DNA of 41,638 nt from Caldisericia bacterium. Its GTDB lineage: Bacteria; Caldisericota; Caldisericia; UBA6126. The position numbers were made by a program, and so were the translations under genes. Below are positions 1-9,163 of this stretch, one piece after another (the first letter of the stretch is position 1; each line of letters opens with the position of its first letter). The stretch is taken from NCBI GenBank assembly GCA_028700655.1, contig JAQVSG010000011.1:1-41638 (forward strand). The letters are read 5' to 3'. The notes under the pieces were generated by a model. That model saw nothing but the letters and a program-made list of their open reading frames with translations, did no database searches and was not told the origin of the DNA.

Positions 1-1529
1 TTTTCTGTATCGGGTTTTTTCTGAAATTCTTCCAATTGTTTTTCACTTTCCATAAATTGTTGAATTTCTTCTTCAGTAAGAGATTTTTTAAACTGCTCCA
101 TTTGTTGCGTAAAGGCTTTTTGTTTTTCTTCATTCATTCCTGGTTTTGGTTCTAATATGATGAGGGAAGAATGCGGATTGGAAAGGATGTGATCTCGGAT
201 AAAGTCTTCTAAATAGGAAGAGCTCATTGCTTTTTTAATTTCTTTCAGTGTCTCTTCGTAATGAAGACTTATAAAAGGATCGTGGTCATATAGCCAGCTA
301 GGGAGAACATAATAAATGCTATATACCAAACCCTTGGGGAATCCTCCAAAGTCAGCTTCTCGAACGGCAAACTCCTTCGAATTAATAGCTGCTTGAATGA
401 GTTCTTTGTCAATGCCGTTTTTAACAAGGTTCTGAAGAGTGGTCTGTATAACATTTTGAAAGGCTTCTTTTTGATCTATGTTGGCATGTTTTGCAAAAAT
501 GGAGAAAACGGGTTGTTGAATATCCGTTTCTGCAGACCCAAAAATATCTTTTCCTATCCCAGCATCAAGAAGTGCTTTTTTAAGAATAGCTGCTTCCGAG
601 TCTACCAAGATGTAGTTGAGAATATCAAGAGTGAGGTTTGTAAGAGGGTCGGACGATTCCCCAATGGCATAGTTTTGAGAAAAATAGGTTTTGTTTTCGA
701 TGGAGTCATCTGCTGAGATGGGATAAGAATGAGTTTTCTCAACAGGAGCAGAGAACGGTTTTTGCATCGCAATAGTAGACGTAGGTGCTAGATAGTCAAA
801 GTCTTGCAGATATTCGTTGTGAAGGAAGTGTAGATGCTCTTCGATATCGCCATCTCCATAGAGAAGGATGTAGCTGTTGGAAGGATGATAGTATTGCTTG
901 TGGAAAGCAAGAAAGTCTTCTTGGGTCAGGTCAGGGATAAAGTCTGGGATTCCGCCTGATTCATTTTTGTAAGAGGTATCAGGGAACATAGTGTGCAAAA
1001 TTTCTCGAAAGAGAATCGATTCAGGTGAAGAGAATGCCCCCTTCATTTCATTGTACACTACTCCGCTTATGGTGGGCGTTGACTCTTTGGATTCGAATTG
1101 ATAATGCCATCCTTCTTGTTGTAAAATTTCTGGATATTCATAAATGCGAGGGTAAAGAACGGCATCCATATAGACATTCATTAGATTAAGAAAATCTTTT
1201 TGATTTCGACTCGCGACAGGGTATATTGTTTTGTCAGGGAAAGTCATGGCGTTGATAAAAGTTTGCAGAGAGCTCTTTACCAATTCCATAAAAGGATCTT
1301 TGATAGGGAATTTACGGCTTCCACACAAGACAGAATGCTCCAGAATATGAGGAACACCGGTATTGTTAGAAGCAGGGGTACGGAAACCAACAAGAAACAC
1401 TTTGTTGTCGTCATTGTTGCTTAAATAGATAACCTTTGCCTTTGTTTTCGTGTGTTCAAAAAGGTACCCTGTTGTTTTGATTTCATCGATATATTCTTTT
1501 TTTACAAATGTATAATTCTCTATGTTCAT
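1..1529 (-). CDS. M16C-family zinc metallopeptidase (presequence protease/PreP-like), C-terminus truncated by window edge
   Basis: Minus-strand frame open to the left edge; start ATG at 1529-1527 with SD aaggag (complement of ctcctt 1535-1540). Translation begins MNIENYTFVKKEYIDEIKTTGYLFEHTKTKAKVIYLSNNDDNKVFLVGFRTPASNNTGVPHILEHSVLCGS and contains the inverted zinc motif HxxEH (HILEH). Not in the ORF track because it lacks a stop in the window. Confidence 0.9.
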   Translation of the reverse strand, partial: MNIENYTFVKKEYIDEIKTTGYLFEHTKTKAKVIYLSNNDDNKVFLVGFRTPASNNTGVPHILEHSVLCGSRKFPIKDPFMELVKSSLQTFINAMTFPDKTIYPVASRNQKDFLNLMNVYMDAVLYPRIYEYPEILQQEGWHYQFESKESTPTISGVVYNEMKGAFSSPESILFREILHTMFPDTSYKNESGGIPDFIPDLTQEDFLAFHKQYYHPSNSYILLYGDGDIEEHLHFLHNEYLQDFDYLAPTSTIAMQKPFSAPVEKTHSYPISADDSIENKTYFSQNYAIGESSDPLTNLTLDILNYILVDSEAAILKKALLDAGIGKDIFGSAETDIQQPVFSIFAKHANIDQKEAFQNVIQTTLQNLVKNGIDKELIQAAINSKEFAVREADFGGFPKGLVYSIYYVLPSWLYDHDPFISLHYEETLKEIKKAMSSSYLEDFIRDHILSNPHSSLIILEPKPGMNEEKQKAFTQQMEQFKKSLTEEEIQQFMESEKQLEEFQKKPDTE

Positions 1530-1643
1530 ACATACTCCTTAAAAAAAATGTTCGATTACTATTGTAATGCTTCTTTCTTGAATTGCAGTTACGAATGAGG
1601 TAAACTTTGCAAATTTGACCAAAATCTTAGGTATACTTTTACT

Positions 1644-2774
1644 ATGAAACATCGTTTTTTATTTGCTGATGCTGATATGTTTTTTGTTTCTGTGGAATTG
1701 GCGATGCAGCCTACCATGAGAGGATTGCCAGTGGTTGTTGGTGGCTCCAGTGGAAGAGGAGTGATCACTGCTGCTTCGTATGAGGCCAGAAAATTTGGCA
1801 TTCATGCTGGAATGTCTGGGTATAGGGCTCATCAACTTTGTCCGAATGGGATATTTTTAAAGGGTAATTACCGAGCCTATTCTAGCTATTCTGATCGAAT
1901 GTTTGCTATTTTTCGACAGTTTTCTCCTGATGTGCACGTACGCTCCATAGACGAAGGTTTCGCTGAAATCTCTTCCTGTCTGAGCCTTTTTGGAGGAGAA
2001 GAACAATTGGCACTGCAGTTAAAGGATAGCATTTTTGAACAACTAGGGATTACGGTTTCTATTGGCATTGCAAGCACGATCACGTTGGCAAAAATCTGTT
2101 TAGAAGATGGAAAACCGGACGGCTTAACCATCGTTCCCGAGGGAGGTCAAAGAGACTATTTAAAAGAACTTCCCATTGGGCGTATCCCTGGAATTGGTCC
2201 AAAAACAAAACTGTATTTTACTAAAAAAGGCATTCTTCACATCGGAGATTTGTATCGGTATACAACAAAAGAAGAACTGACTCGCCAAGTAGGCAGTTAT
2301 GGGCATTCCCTTTGGAATCTTCTGCAAGGAGTATCCACATACAATGAGGCTAGCGTCCATGAACGTAAATCAATCAGCAACGAAAATACTTTTTATGAAG
2401 CCTTAACCGATCGAAATGCAATTGAGAAAGAGGTTATGCGATTGTCAGAAAAAGTAGGATTTCGACTTCGAAAACAAGGATTGAAAGCAAAAACCATTGC
2501 TGTGAAAATTCGTTATCAAAATTTTACAACGATTACGAGAAGGACAACTGTGCAAAAGTATGTAGAAATGGACAAAGAGATCTTTCAAGAAGCATGGCGA
2601 CTTCTTCAAAAGGAATTGCGTTCCCCTGTTCGATTGATTGGTATCGGGCTTTCCTCTTTCATGGACAATGAGGATTTGTTTTCTTCCCTCTATGAAAAAG
2701 ATCGGAAACTCCATAAAGCAGTTGATTTTGTACGAGAAAAATATGGAAGAAAGACGATCTTTCATGCTCGATAG
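1644..2774 (+). CDS. dinB: DNA polymerase IV (Y-family translesion polymerase)
   Basis: MKHRFLFADADMFFVSVEL, SIDEGFAEIS, GIASTITLAKICLEDGKPDGLT and LPIGRIPGIGPKT motifs of Y-family polymerases. Confidence 0.93.
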   Translation: MKHRFLFADADMFFVSVELAMQPTMRGLPVVVGGSSGRGVITAASYEARKFGIHAGMSGYRAHQLCPNGIFLKGNYRAYSSYSDRMFAIFRQFSPDVHVRSIDEGFAEISSCLSLFGGEEQLALQLKDSIFEQLGITVSIGIASTITLAKICLEDGKPDGLTIVPEGGQRDYLKELPIGRIPGIGPKTKLYFTKKGILHIGDLYRYTTKEELTRQVGSYGHSLWNLLQGVSTYNEASVHERKSISNENTFYEALTDRNAIEKEVMRLSEKVGFRLRKQGLKAKTIAVKIRYQNFTTITRRTTVQKYVEMDKEIFQEAWRLLQKELRSPVRLIGIGLSSFMDNEDLFSSLYEKDRKLHKAVDFVREKYGRKTIFHAR

Positions 2775-2825
2775 TCTACGTACCGTTTGTTCTCCACAAA
2801 TTTCTTGGAATACTAGGAGAGAGAT

Positions 2826-4346
2826 ATGAAAAAAATTATTTGTGTTGTATGCATTTTTTGTTTGTTTTTTGTTTCTTGCACAAACGAACAAAAACAGGAT
2901 TCCGAAGCCTGGGCACCTTCGACTGGTTCTACCATTGCGCAACAATTGCATGCCTTCCTTGGCAAGCAGATATCTGAACAACAATTACCAGGCGCTTCCA
3001 TTTGCATGATTGATCAAGACAAAACAATGCTATTAAAGGGTTATGGGAAAACTCGAACAGAGGGTGACTCCATTACTAAGAATACACTTTTCCAAATTGG
3101 GACTGCTTCCCGATTGTTTACTTCTGCCCTTGCTGGGCTCATGGTGGAATACCGTCAATTTGAATGGGATTCTTCCGTACGTGAGTATCTAGGAGATTTT
3201 TCCCTGCAGAATCCTTGGGTCACGCAATCCTTTTCTTTTGATGACATTGTATTAGAACGATCTGGATGGACTCCTCAGGCGGGACAGTTTTTACCTATTT
3301 TGGGATTTGATGAAAACTATATCATGCAACATACAAAAGACTTTACAGTACATTCTTCCTTCCGAGATTCCTATTCCCCTCAAAATAGCATGCGACTATT
3401 CTTAACCAAAACAATTTCGGACACTACTGGGAAAAACTGGGAAGAACTACTAAAAACAGAAATAACAAGCAAGAATAATATGGATATTGTTATTGGTGCA
3501 TCGGAGTATTATCAGAAAGAGTTGTTTGCCTATCCTCACTATATTGACTCTGAGGGTACCGTACACTTATTTCCTGTAGGCAGTCATGCAATGATGGAAA
3601 TACCAGAAACCATGAAAGCAGCCTTGGGTATCTCCATGGATATAGACGATGCTGTTCAATGGCTTCAGTTGTTTTTACAGCAGTGGGCTCAACCCTCAAA
3701 TAGCGATAACCTGTATGGCCAAAATGTCTTTGCAGAGCTTATGCAGCCAGTCTATAGAAGAGGTACAGGGCTCTTTTCTGAGCATTCATTTTGCACACGA
3801 AGTGGGTGGGTGTATGAGAGAGTACAAACTGAAGATGTCTATTGGTGTGTGGGAACGGGTTATGGATTTTCCTCTTTGTTTCTGATGATCCCATCTCACC
3901 ATGCAGGACTTGTACTCTTAACCAATGCAAGCAATCACAATCTTCATCATGAGGTGGCTTCTATTTTTGGAAAGGGTTATTTTGATCCTGCAGGCATATA
4001 CACTCCTTCTATTGAAGAGCTTGAATCGTCAGGTCAAGTTCCATTAAAGCTCATTGTTGATCCCTTGAAGCCAGAAGCCTACCAAGGTGTTTATAGGCAC
4101 CCGATATATGGAGATATTGAAGTGGTAAACAATCTTGACAATCTTGGAATATTGCTGGGCCAAACAAAGGAGTTTCGTGAGTTAACCCATTACAGTGGAG
4201 ATGTATATTATTTTGAAGATTTGAAGATACTTCCTCATAAAATATATGTTTCTTTTCAACAAGAAGACTCTGAAACTATTGTTTCTTGTACCATTGATTA
4301 TATGAAAGATACAAACGATCCCTTTTTTATGAAAGAGAACGATTAG
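2826..4346 (+). CDS. Beta-lactamase/DD-peptidase-fold (PF00144-like) lipoprotein with degenerate catalytic motifs
   Basis: Lipoprotein signal MKKIICVVCIFCLFFVSC; class C beta-lactamase-like layout (GYGKTRTEGDSITKNTLFQIGTASRLFTSALAGLMVEY; GYGFSSLFLMIPSHHAGLVLLTNASN). The usual SxxK appears as TASR. Confidence 0.75.
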   Translation: MKKIICVVCIFCLFFVSCTNEQKQDSEAWAPSTGSTIAQQLHAFLGKQISEQQLPGASICMIDQDKTMLLKGYGKTRTEGDSITKNTLFQIGTASRLFTSALAGLMVEYRQFEWDSSVREYLGDFSLQNPWVTQSFSFDDIVLERSGWTPQAGQFLPILGFDENYIMQHTKDFTVHSSFRDSYSPQNSMRLFLTKTISDTTGKNWEELLKTEITSKNNMDIVIGASEYYQKELFAYPHYIDSEGTVHLFPVGSHAMMEIPETMKAALGISMDIDDAVQWLQLFLQQWAQPSNSDNLYGQNVFAELMQPVYRRGTGLFSEHSFCTRSGWVYERVQTEDVYWCVGTGYGFSSLFLMIPSHHAGLVLLTNASNHNLHHEVASIFGKGYFDPAGIYTPSIEELESSGQVPLKLIVDPLKPEAYQGVYRHPIYGDIEVVNNLDNLGILLGQTKEFRELTHYSGDVYYFEDLKILPHKIYVSFQQEDSETIVSCTIDYMKDTNDPFFMKEND

Positions 4347-6725
4347 ATGTCCATAGATCTAAACGAACCTGTTGTTATTTCTATTTCGATTCGAGAATTT
4401 GTAGAGTCTATTTTTAGGCAGGGGGATTTGTGTTATACAAATTCCTTGCAAAACGTAATGCAAGAAGGTATTCAAGTCCATAAAAACTGGCAAAGTATTC
4501 AGAAAAAGCAAGATGGTACCTATTCTTCTGAAATTCCCTTGTACTACGAATACCACCATGATGATATTGTATTTCAGTTCACTGGTAGAATGGACGGACT
4601 GGTTGTTCGAGAAAACCAATATTATGTGGAAGAAATTAAAAGTACGGTTCTCCCTCTGGATTCTATTTCTGAAGAGTCGTTTCCAACCCATTGGGCGCAA
4701 GCTAAATGCTATGCATTTATGTACGCGCATGAAAAAAAGTATTCCAAAATGAATGTCATCGTTACCTATTATCAAAAAGAAACAGGAGATATTCGGCAGT
4801 TTACCAAGGCTTATCTATATGAAACTCTGCATACGTTTTTTCATTCCTTGGTGCAGGTATATGAAAAATGTGTTATGCAGGATCTGCAATGGGAATGGAG
4901 CCGAAATGCTTCTATTGAGCAACTTGCATTTCCATTTTCTTCGTATCGAAAAGGCCAAGAAGAGTTGATTGAATCGGTGCAAGATGCCACTTCTAATGGA
5001 GATGTCCTTTTTGCACAAGCTCCCACAGGAATCGGCAAAACCATGGCTGTGTTGTATGCAACCTTGAAAAATGTTCCGTCCGTGGGGATTGCCAAGATTT
5101 TCTATTTGACAGCTCGAACACCGACTAGGAAAGTGGCCGAAAAAGCAGTCCAATTGTTACATCAGAAGGGGTTGCAGTATCGGAGCATTTCGTTAACTGC
5201 CAAAGAAAAAGTGTGCCTTATGGGAGTAACCCATTGTATTGGTGATGAATGTCCCTATGCAAAAGGGTATTATGACCGGGTGACTGAGGCCGTGGATACT
5301 CTTCTGAAGCAAACTCATTTTTATTCGACCGAAGAAATTGTGTATACCGCACAGAAGTTTACGATTTGTCCTTTTGAACTTTCGCTGGATCTGTCCCTTA
5401 AGTGCGATTGTATTATATGCGACTACAATTATGTATTTGATCCAAAAGTGTCTTTGAAGCGGTACTTTTTTGGACATACCGGCAATGGAAAGTTTGCCTT
5501 TTTAATAGATGAAGCTCATAATATGGTGAAGAGAGCACAGGAAATGTTTTCGTCCGAAATTGCTCAGTACAAGATACAGAAGGTAATGCAAGAAGCAAGA
5601 TCGATGGAAGATCTAACCGAGCCACTGAACAAACTTATGGATGCGTTTCAATTGATAAAAAACAAAATGGATGCCGAGGAAACGATGAACTACTATTATG
5701 CAACGACCGTTCCCGAAGAATTCTTGATAGAAATTGAAACGTCGTATGAAACTTTAAAATCTGTTTTGGAAGAAAAACATTTCAAGGATGTGCCCTATTC
5801 ATTGGTAGTGTTGTTCTATGATTTAAAACATTTTATGAAAATCCATGATTTGTTTGATTCCCATTATTGCTTTTTAAGCACTGTTGAAAAGAATGGGATT
5901 CGATGCAAGTTGTTTTGTATGGATCCTTCGAGTATCTTGCAGAATGTTCTTCAAAGAAGCTATACATCGGTTTTCTTTTCAGCGACACTCTCCCCTATTC
6001 AATACTTTGTTCGTATGCTTGGAGGAGGAAGAGAGTCGGTACAGTTTCGAACGGACTCTCCATTTCCTAAAGAAAACTTACAGGTGATGATTGAAAACGA
6101 AATTTCTACGAAATACAAAGAACGTCAACAATCTTATGAAAAAATTTCTTTATACATTCAATCGATGGTAGAGTCCAAAATAGGAAATTATCTTGTTTTC
6201 TTTCCTTCTTATGATTACATGAACAAAGTTTACGATACCTTTCAAATGGTGAAAGGGAAAACCTCTTGTATTCTACAAAAACCCTTTATGAACGAAAAAG
6301 AACGCTCTTCCTTTTTAGCTTCTTTTTCCTACCAACATGGTAGATCTTTGGCCGGATTTGCTGTAATGGGGGGCATTTTTGGGGAAGGCATTGACTTGGT
6401 GGGAGATCAGCTTTCGGGAGCCATAATTGTGGGTGTGGGTCTACCTAGTATCAATTTAGAAAATATGATTTTGAAAAAATATTTTGATGAGAACGAAGAA
6501 TCTGGCTTTGGATATGCTTTTGTGTACCCTGGTATCAATCGAGTATTACAAGCGGTGGGAAGAGTGATTCGAACAGAAGAAGATCGAGGAGTTGTATTGC
6601 TCATTGACAGCCGATTTGATCACCCAAACTATCGAAAACTGCTCCCCGAAGAATGGGGCTATGTTCCAGGTATCCACAATCCCAATCTTTATGCAAGCTT
6701 ACTGAAAGAATTCTGGAAAGGGTAA
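4347..6725 (+). CDS. XPD/DinG-type Fe-S superfamily 2 DNA helicase with N-terminal RecB/Cas4-like PD-(D/E)XK nuclease domain
   Basis: Walker A AQAPTGIGKT, DEAH box LIDEAHN, Cys cluster (KVCLMGVTHCIGDECPYAKGYY...ICPFELSLDLSLKCDCIICDYNYVFDP), motif VI-like VLQAVGRVIRTEEDRG. N-terminus has GIQVH...GRMDG...VEEIKST...QAKCYAFMY, resembling RecB-family nuclease motifs. Confidence 0.85.
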   Translation: MSIDLNEPVVISISIREFVESIFRQGDLCYTNSLQNVMQEGIQVHKNWQSIQKKQDGTYSSEIPLYYEYHHDDIVFQFTGRMDGLVVRENQYYVEEIKSTVLPLDSISEESFPTHWAQAKCYAFMYAHEKKYSKMNVIVTYYQKETGDIRQFTKAYLYETLHTFFHSLVQVYEKCVMQDLQWEWSRNASIEQLAFPFSSYRKGQEELIESVQDATSNGDVLFAQAPTGIGKTMAVLYATLKNVPSVGIAKIFYLTARTPTRKVAEKAVQLLHQKGLQYRSISLTAKEKVCLMGVTHCIGDECPYAKGYYDRVTEAVDTLLKQTHFYSTEEIVYTAQKFTICPFELSLDLSLKCDCIICDYNYVFDPKVSLKRYFFGHTGNGKFAFLIDEAHNMVKRAQEMFSSEIAQYKIQKVMQEARSMEDLTEPLNKLMDAFQLIKNKMDAEETMNYYYATTVPEEFLIEIETSYETLKSVLEEKHFKDVPYSLVVLFYDLKHFMKIHDLFDSHYCFLSTVEKNGIRCKLFCMDPSSILQNVLQRSYTSVFFSATLSPIQYFVRMLGGGRESVQFRTDSPFPKENLQVMIENEISTKYKERQQSYEKISLYIQSMVESKIGNYLVFFPSYDYMNKVYDTFQMVKGKTSCILQKPFMNEKERSSFLASFSYQHGRSLAGFAVMGGIFGEGIDLVGDQLSGAIIVGVGLPSINLENMILKKYFDENEESGFGYAFVYPGINRVLQAVGRVIRTEEDRGVVLLIDSRFDHPNYRKLLPEEWGYVPGIHNPNLYASLLKEFWKG

Positions 6726-6736
6726 CCTTTTTCTTT

Positions 6737-8458
6737 TTAGGGTTTTACTCCCTCTATTTGAATGAAGTTGGAGGGGGAGCTGTAAAGGCGCTCTTTCTTG
6801 GAAGATGACTTTGAGACTGTGATATAGGAACAAACAAAAAATAGGTGGTCGCTGGCAGAATCATGTTCTTCCAGGATAATGGTATAGATGTTTTCATTCT
6901 CTGGATCAAAGTCTTCAAAAGAAATACTCTGCAATGGTCTCTTTTCACCATTGTCCCATTCAAACAAGGTAAACCCTTCTGCTTTGTAGGAATATGAGAA
7001 GAAGAATCGCAAAGAATTCTCTTCTTTTTCATACTGGACGTTTTCGGGAGCAAGGGGTGGGTAGGATGGAATCGTGGCCCGTACTGCATACGATCGAATA
7101 GTCCCCCCTAGTCCCTGTATGGCTATTTGATACCAATATGTTTCCCCGATGGTTACATTGGGATCTGTCCATACTGAGACATCTCTAAGGTCTGTCTGGT
7201 GGATGATTTCATAGTCTTTTTTTAATGTTTTCCGATAGATCAACAATGCGCCAGGTTCGGTTGTATTGTCTTTCCATGCAATTTGAACCCCATTCTCGGA
7301 GACATTTTCGACAGAAACCATGGTGGGAATTAAGGGACATTCACATAATTGGCGAATGGAATTGAATATGACAGGGTAAAATTTCTCAAAATTGGAGTAT
7401 ACATTTCTGTGATTCTCGTACATTCGTAACCATTCTCCAATATAGTCAATGTACACATAGAAACTTTGAATATCTTGGTTTCTCTGGTTAATATGTTCTT
7501 CAGGCCCATATTCTTGAAGAGTAAAGCTTTGTGAGACTCCTCTTACGATATGCTCTGTTAAACAGCTTTGCCAATCTACAATTTTCTGATATCTCATTTG
7601 CGTTGAAATTGGTTTAAAAAGCTTTGCAGTAGTGAGAATATCGGTTTTGCGATCGAACAATAATGGATTTATATACGCATAGCTGAAGCTTTTGAGAAGC
7701 TGTTTGTGTAGGTCGTCAGGACCAGCCCAATACGGGTTTTTATCCCCTTTCTTTTCTTCTACATCATAGGGTCCAACGAGGGCGAAGTAATTTTTATCTA
7801 CATGGGTTCCATAGCCAATTTCACTAAACAAGGGTACTAAAATCATACCATGCGATCGATCCGAAAACCCAAAATAGTCCTCTAACATGGGAATTGTATT
7901 CTTGGTTCCTAGTTTCTTTTCAACCTGCTCAACACACTCTTGATAAAAACCTTGATGCTGGTGATAAAAACCAATGAAATTGGTTTGTTTGGCAAAATCA
8001 CGAAGAAGGACTAAAAAATCATTTAGATTTCTGTCACCTCCTCCTTTATCAGTAATTTCTTTTGTAAAAGGAGTGAGAATTTTGAGCTCCGGGGGGTTGG
8101 AAAGATGTAGCATAAAGGTGGATGGAATTTCTTGCGAAAAGCCATAGTTGTACCACATAAAACTAAACATTTCGATGGCGGGGTGACCGTAATATTGGAA
8201 AAAAGTACCTTGGACATCGTGTAAATAATCAAATTCCAACTCTGTCATAGGCCAAGCACCAATCATCATTTGCATAATGGAGATTAATTCAATACGAGGA
8301 TCCGACGAAATGGAAACTTGTTTTTTTGTTGTGTAAGAATAATCCAGAGATTGGTGAGTGGATGTTGTTGCATAGGTAGAGTGGAACTGAAATCCAGAAA
8401 CGAGGATACAAGCCACGCAAAACATCACTATGAAAAGGTTTTTACTCTTTCGATGCAT
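6737..8458 (-). CDS. Secreted protein with DUF4932-like region and a C-terminal fibronectin type III-like domain
   Basis: Signal peptide MHRKSKNLFIVMFCVACILVSGF; DPRIELISIMQMM...YFQYYGHPAIEM...TEHIVRGV resembles DUF4932; FnIII-like segment VENVSENGVQIAWKDNTTEPGALLIYRK...YWYQIAIQ. The ORF track starts at a GTG at 8464; the ATG at 8458 is an alternative. Confidence 0.6.
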   Translation of the reverse strand: MHRKSKNLFIVMFCVACILVSGFQFHSTYATTSTHQSLDYSYTTKKQVSISSDPRIELISIMQMMIGAWPMTELEFDYLHDVQGTFFQYYGHPAIEMFSFMWYNYGFSQEIPSTFMLHLSNPPELKILTPFTKEITDKGGGDRNLNDFLVLLRDFAKQTNFIGFYHQHQGFYQECVEQVEKKLGTKNTIPMLEDYFGFSDRSHGMILVPLFSEIGYGTHVDKNYFALVGPYDVEEKKGDKNPYWAGPDDLHKQLLKSFSYAYINPLLFDRKTDILTTAKLFKPISTQMRYQKIVDWQSCLTEHIVRGVSQSFTLQEYGPEEHINQRNQDIQSFYVYIDYIGEWLRMYENHRNVYSNFEKFYPVIFNSIRQLCECPLIPTMVSVENVSENGVQIAWKDNTTEPGALLIYRKTLKKDYEIIHQTDLRDVSVWTDPNVTIGETYWYQIAIQGLGGTIRSYAVRATIPSYPPLAPENVQYEKEENSLRFFFSYSYKAEGFTLFEWDNGEKRPLQSISFEDFDPENENIYTIILEEHDSASDHLFFVCSYITVSKSSSKKERLYSSPSNFIQIEGVKP

Positions 8459-8510
8459 GTTCACCTCTACTGAGAAATTTACCTATAATATCGAATGACA
8501 GGGAAAAAGT

Positions 8511-9038
8511 TCATGGGTTTTCTCTATTTTCTATTTTTCTAGCTTCTTCTATACGCTTTTCAATTTTTTGTTGTAACAGTTCTTTTGCATACACAGGATC
8601 TTCGTCAGCAGCTAAAAAGAGATCTCTCCATATTTCGATGTGCTGATGTTTTCCTTTGATGTAGATAGAACTACAAAGATCCTCTTCCATGACAGAAAAT
8701 TCTTGTTTAATGGGGGTGTTTTCGGCATAATTGGTCATAATGCTGTGATAAATGATGATTCCTTCTTCAGCTTCCTGTGCATAGGTCGTATTTAACAATT
8801 CAATAATGGAGTTTTGTAGAAATGTGCATGTATCACATTTGTCTTCATGATGAAATTGAACGATTTCTAGATGGTAGTCGGGGAAATTGTCCGTTTCCCA
8901 TTTTTCAGGGTAATACGTCTGGGTTTTGTAGCTTGTGGATTGCTTTGAGGAATTCTGGGAGCAATTGGCTACAAAGAGTGAAAGCGTTATCAAAATCATA
9001 CTACATATCATGGTTGCAGACTTGTTTCTTTTTTTCAT
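8511..9038 (-). CDS. Small lipoprotein with a CxxC motif, possibly thioredoxin-fold (ArsF-family-like)
   Basis: ATG at 9038 has an SD ggagg just upstream; MKKRNKSATMICSMILITLSLFVANC lipoprotein-type signal; EIVQFHHEDKCDTCTFLQNSI after a predicted beta strand. Confidence 0.55.
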   Translation of the reverse strand: MKKRNKSATMICSMILITLSLFVANCSQNSSKQSTSYKTQTYYPEKWETDNFPDYHLEIVQFHHEDKCDTCTFLQNSIIELLNTTYAQEAEEGIIIYHSIMTNYAENTPIKQEFSVMEEDLCSSIYIKGKHQHIEIWRDLFLAADEDPVYAKELLQQKIEKRIEEARKIENRENP

Positions 9039-9163
9039 ACAAACCTCCAAAAAAATTATATCACATCCTTTTTTTGAAAGGTTACGAAGTGTTCGTTTCA
9101 TTGAATTTTTCAAGTAGGATCATACAATTGAGGTAGAATCTAAAGAACCATGGGGGGACCACT

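Noticed and set aside
393-1424. Plus-strand ORFs 393-716 and 1200-1424, and minus ORF 269-454
   Set aside because: All lie within the open minus-strand frame of the M16C peptidase, whose HILEH motif and SD are convincing.
2445-2984. 179-aa minus-strand ORF
   Set aside because: Antisense to dinB and the start of the lipoprotein gene; no recognisable domain and the sense frames are clearly coding.
6715-6760. Possible terminator between the convergent helicase and secreted-protein genes
   Set aside because: Only a short AT-rich stem (AAAGG-gtaa-CCTTT) with a T-rich tract; not distinguishable from background without folding energies.
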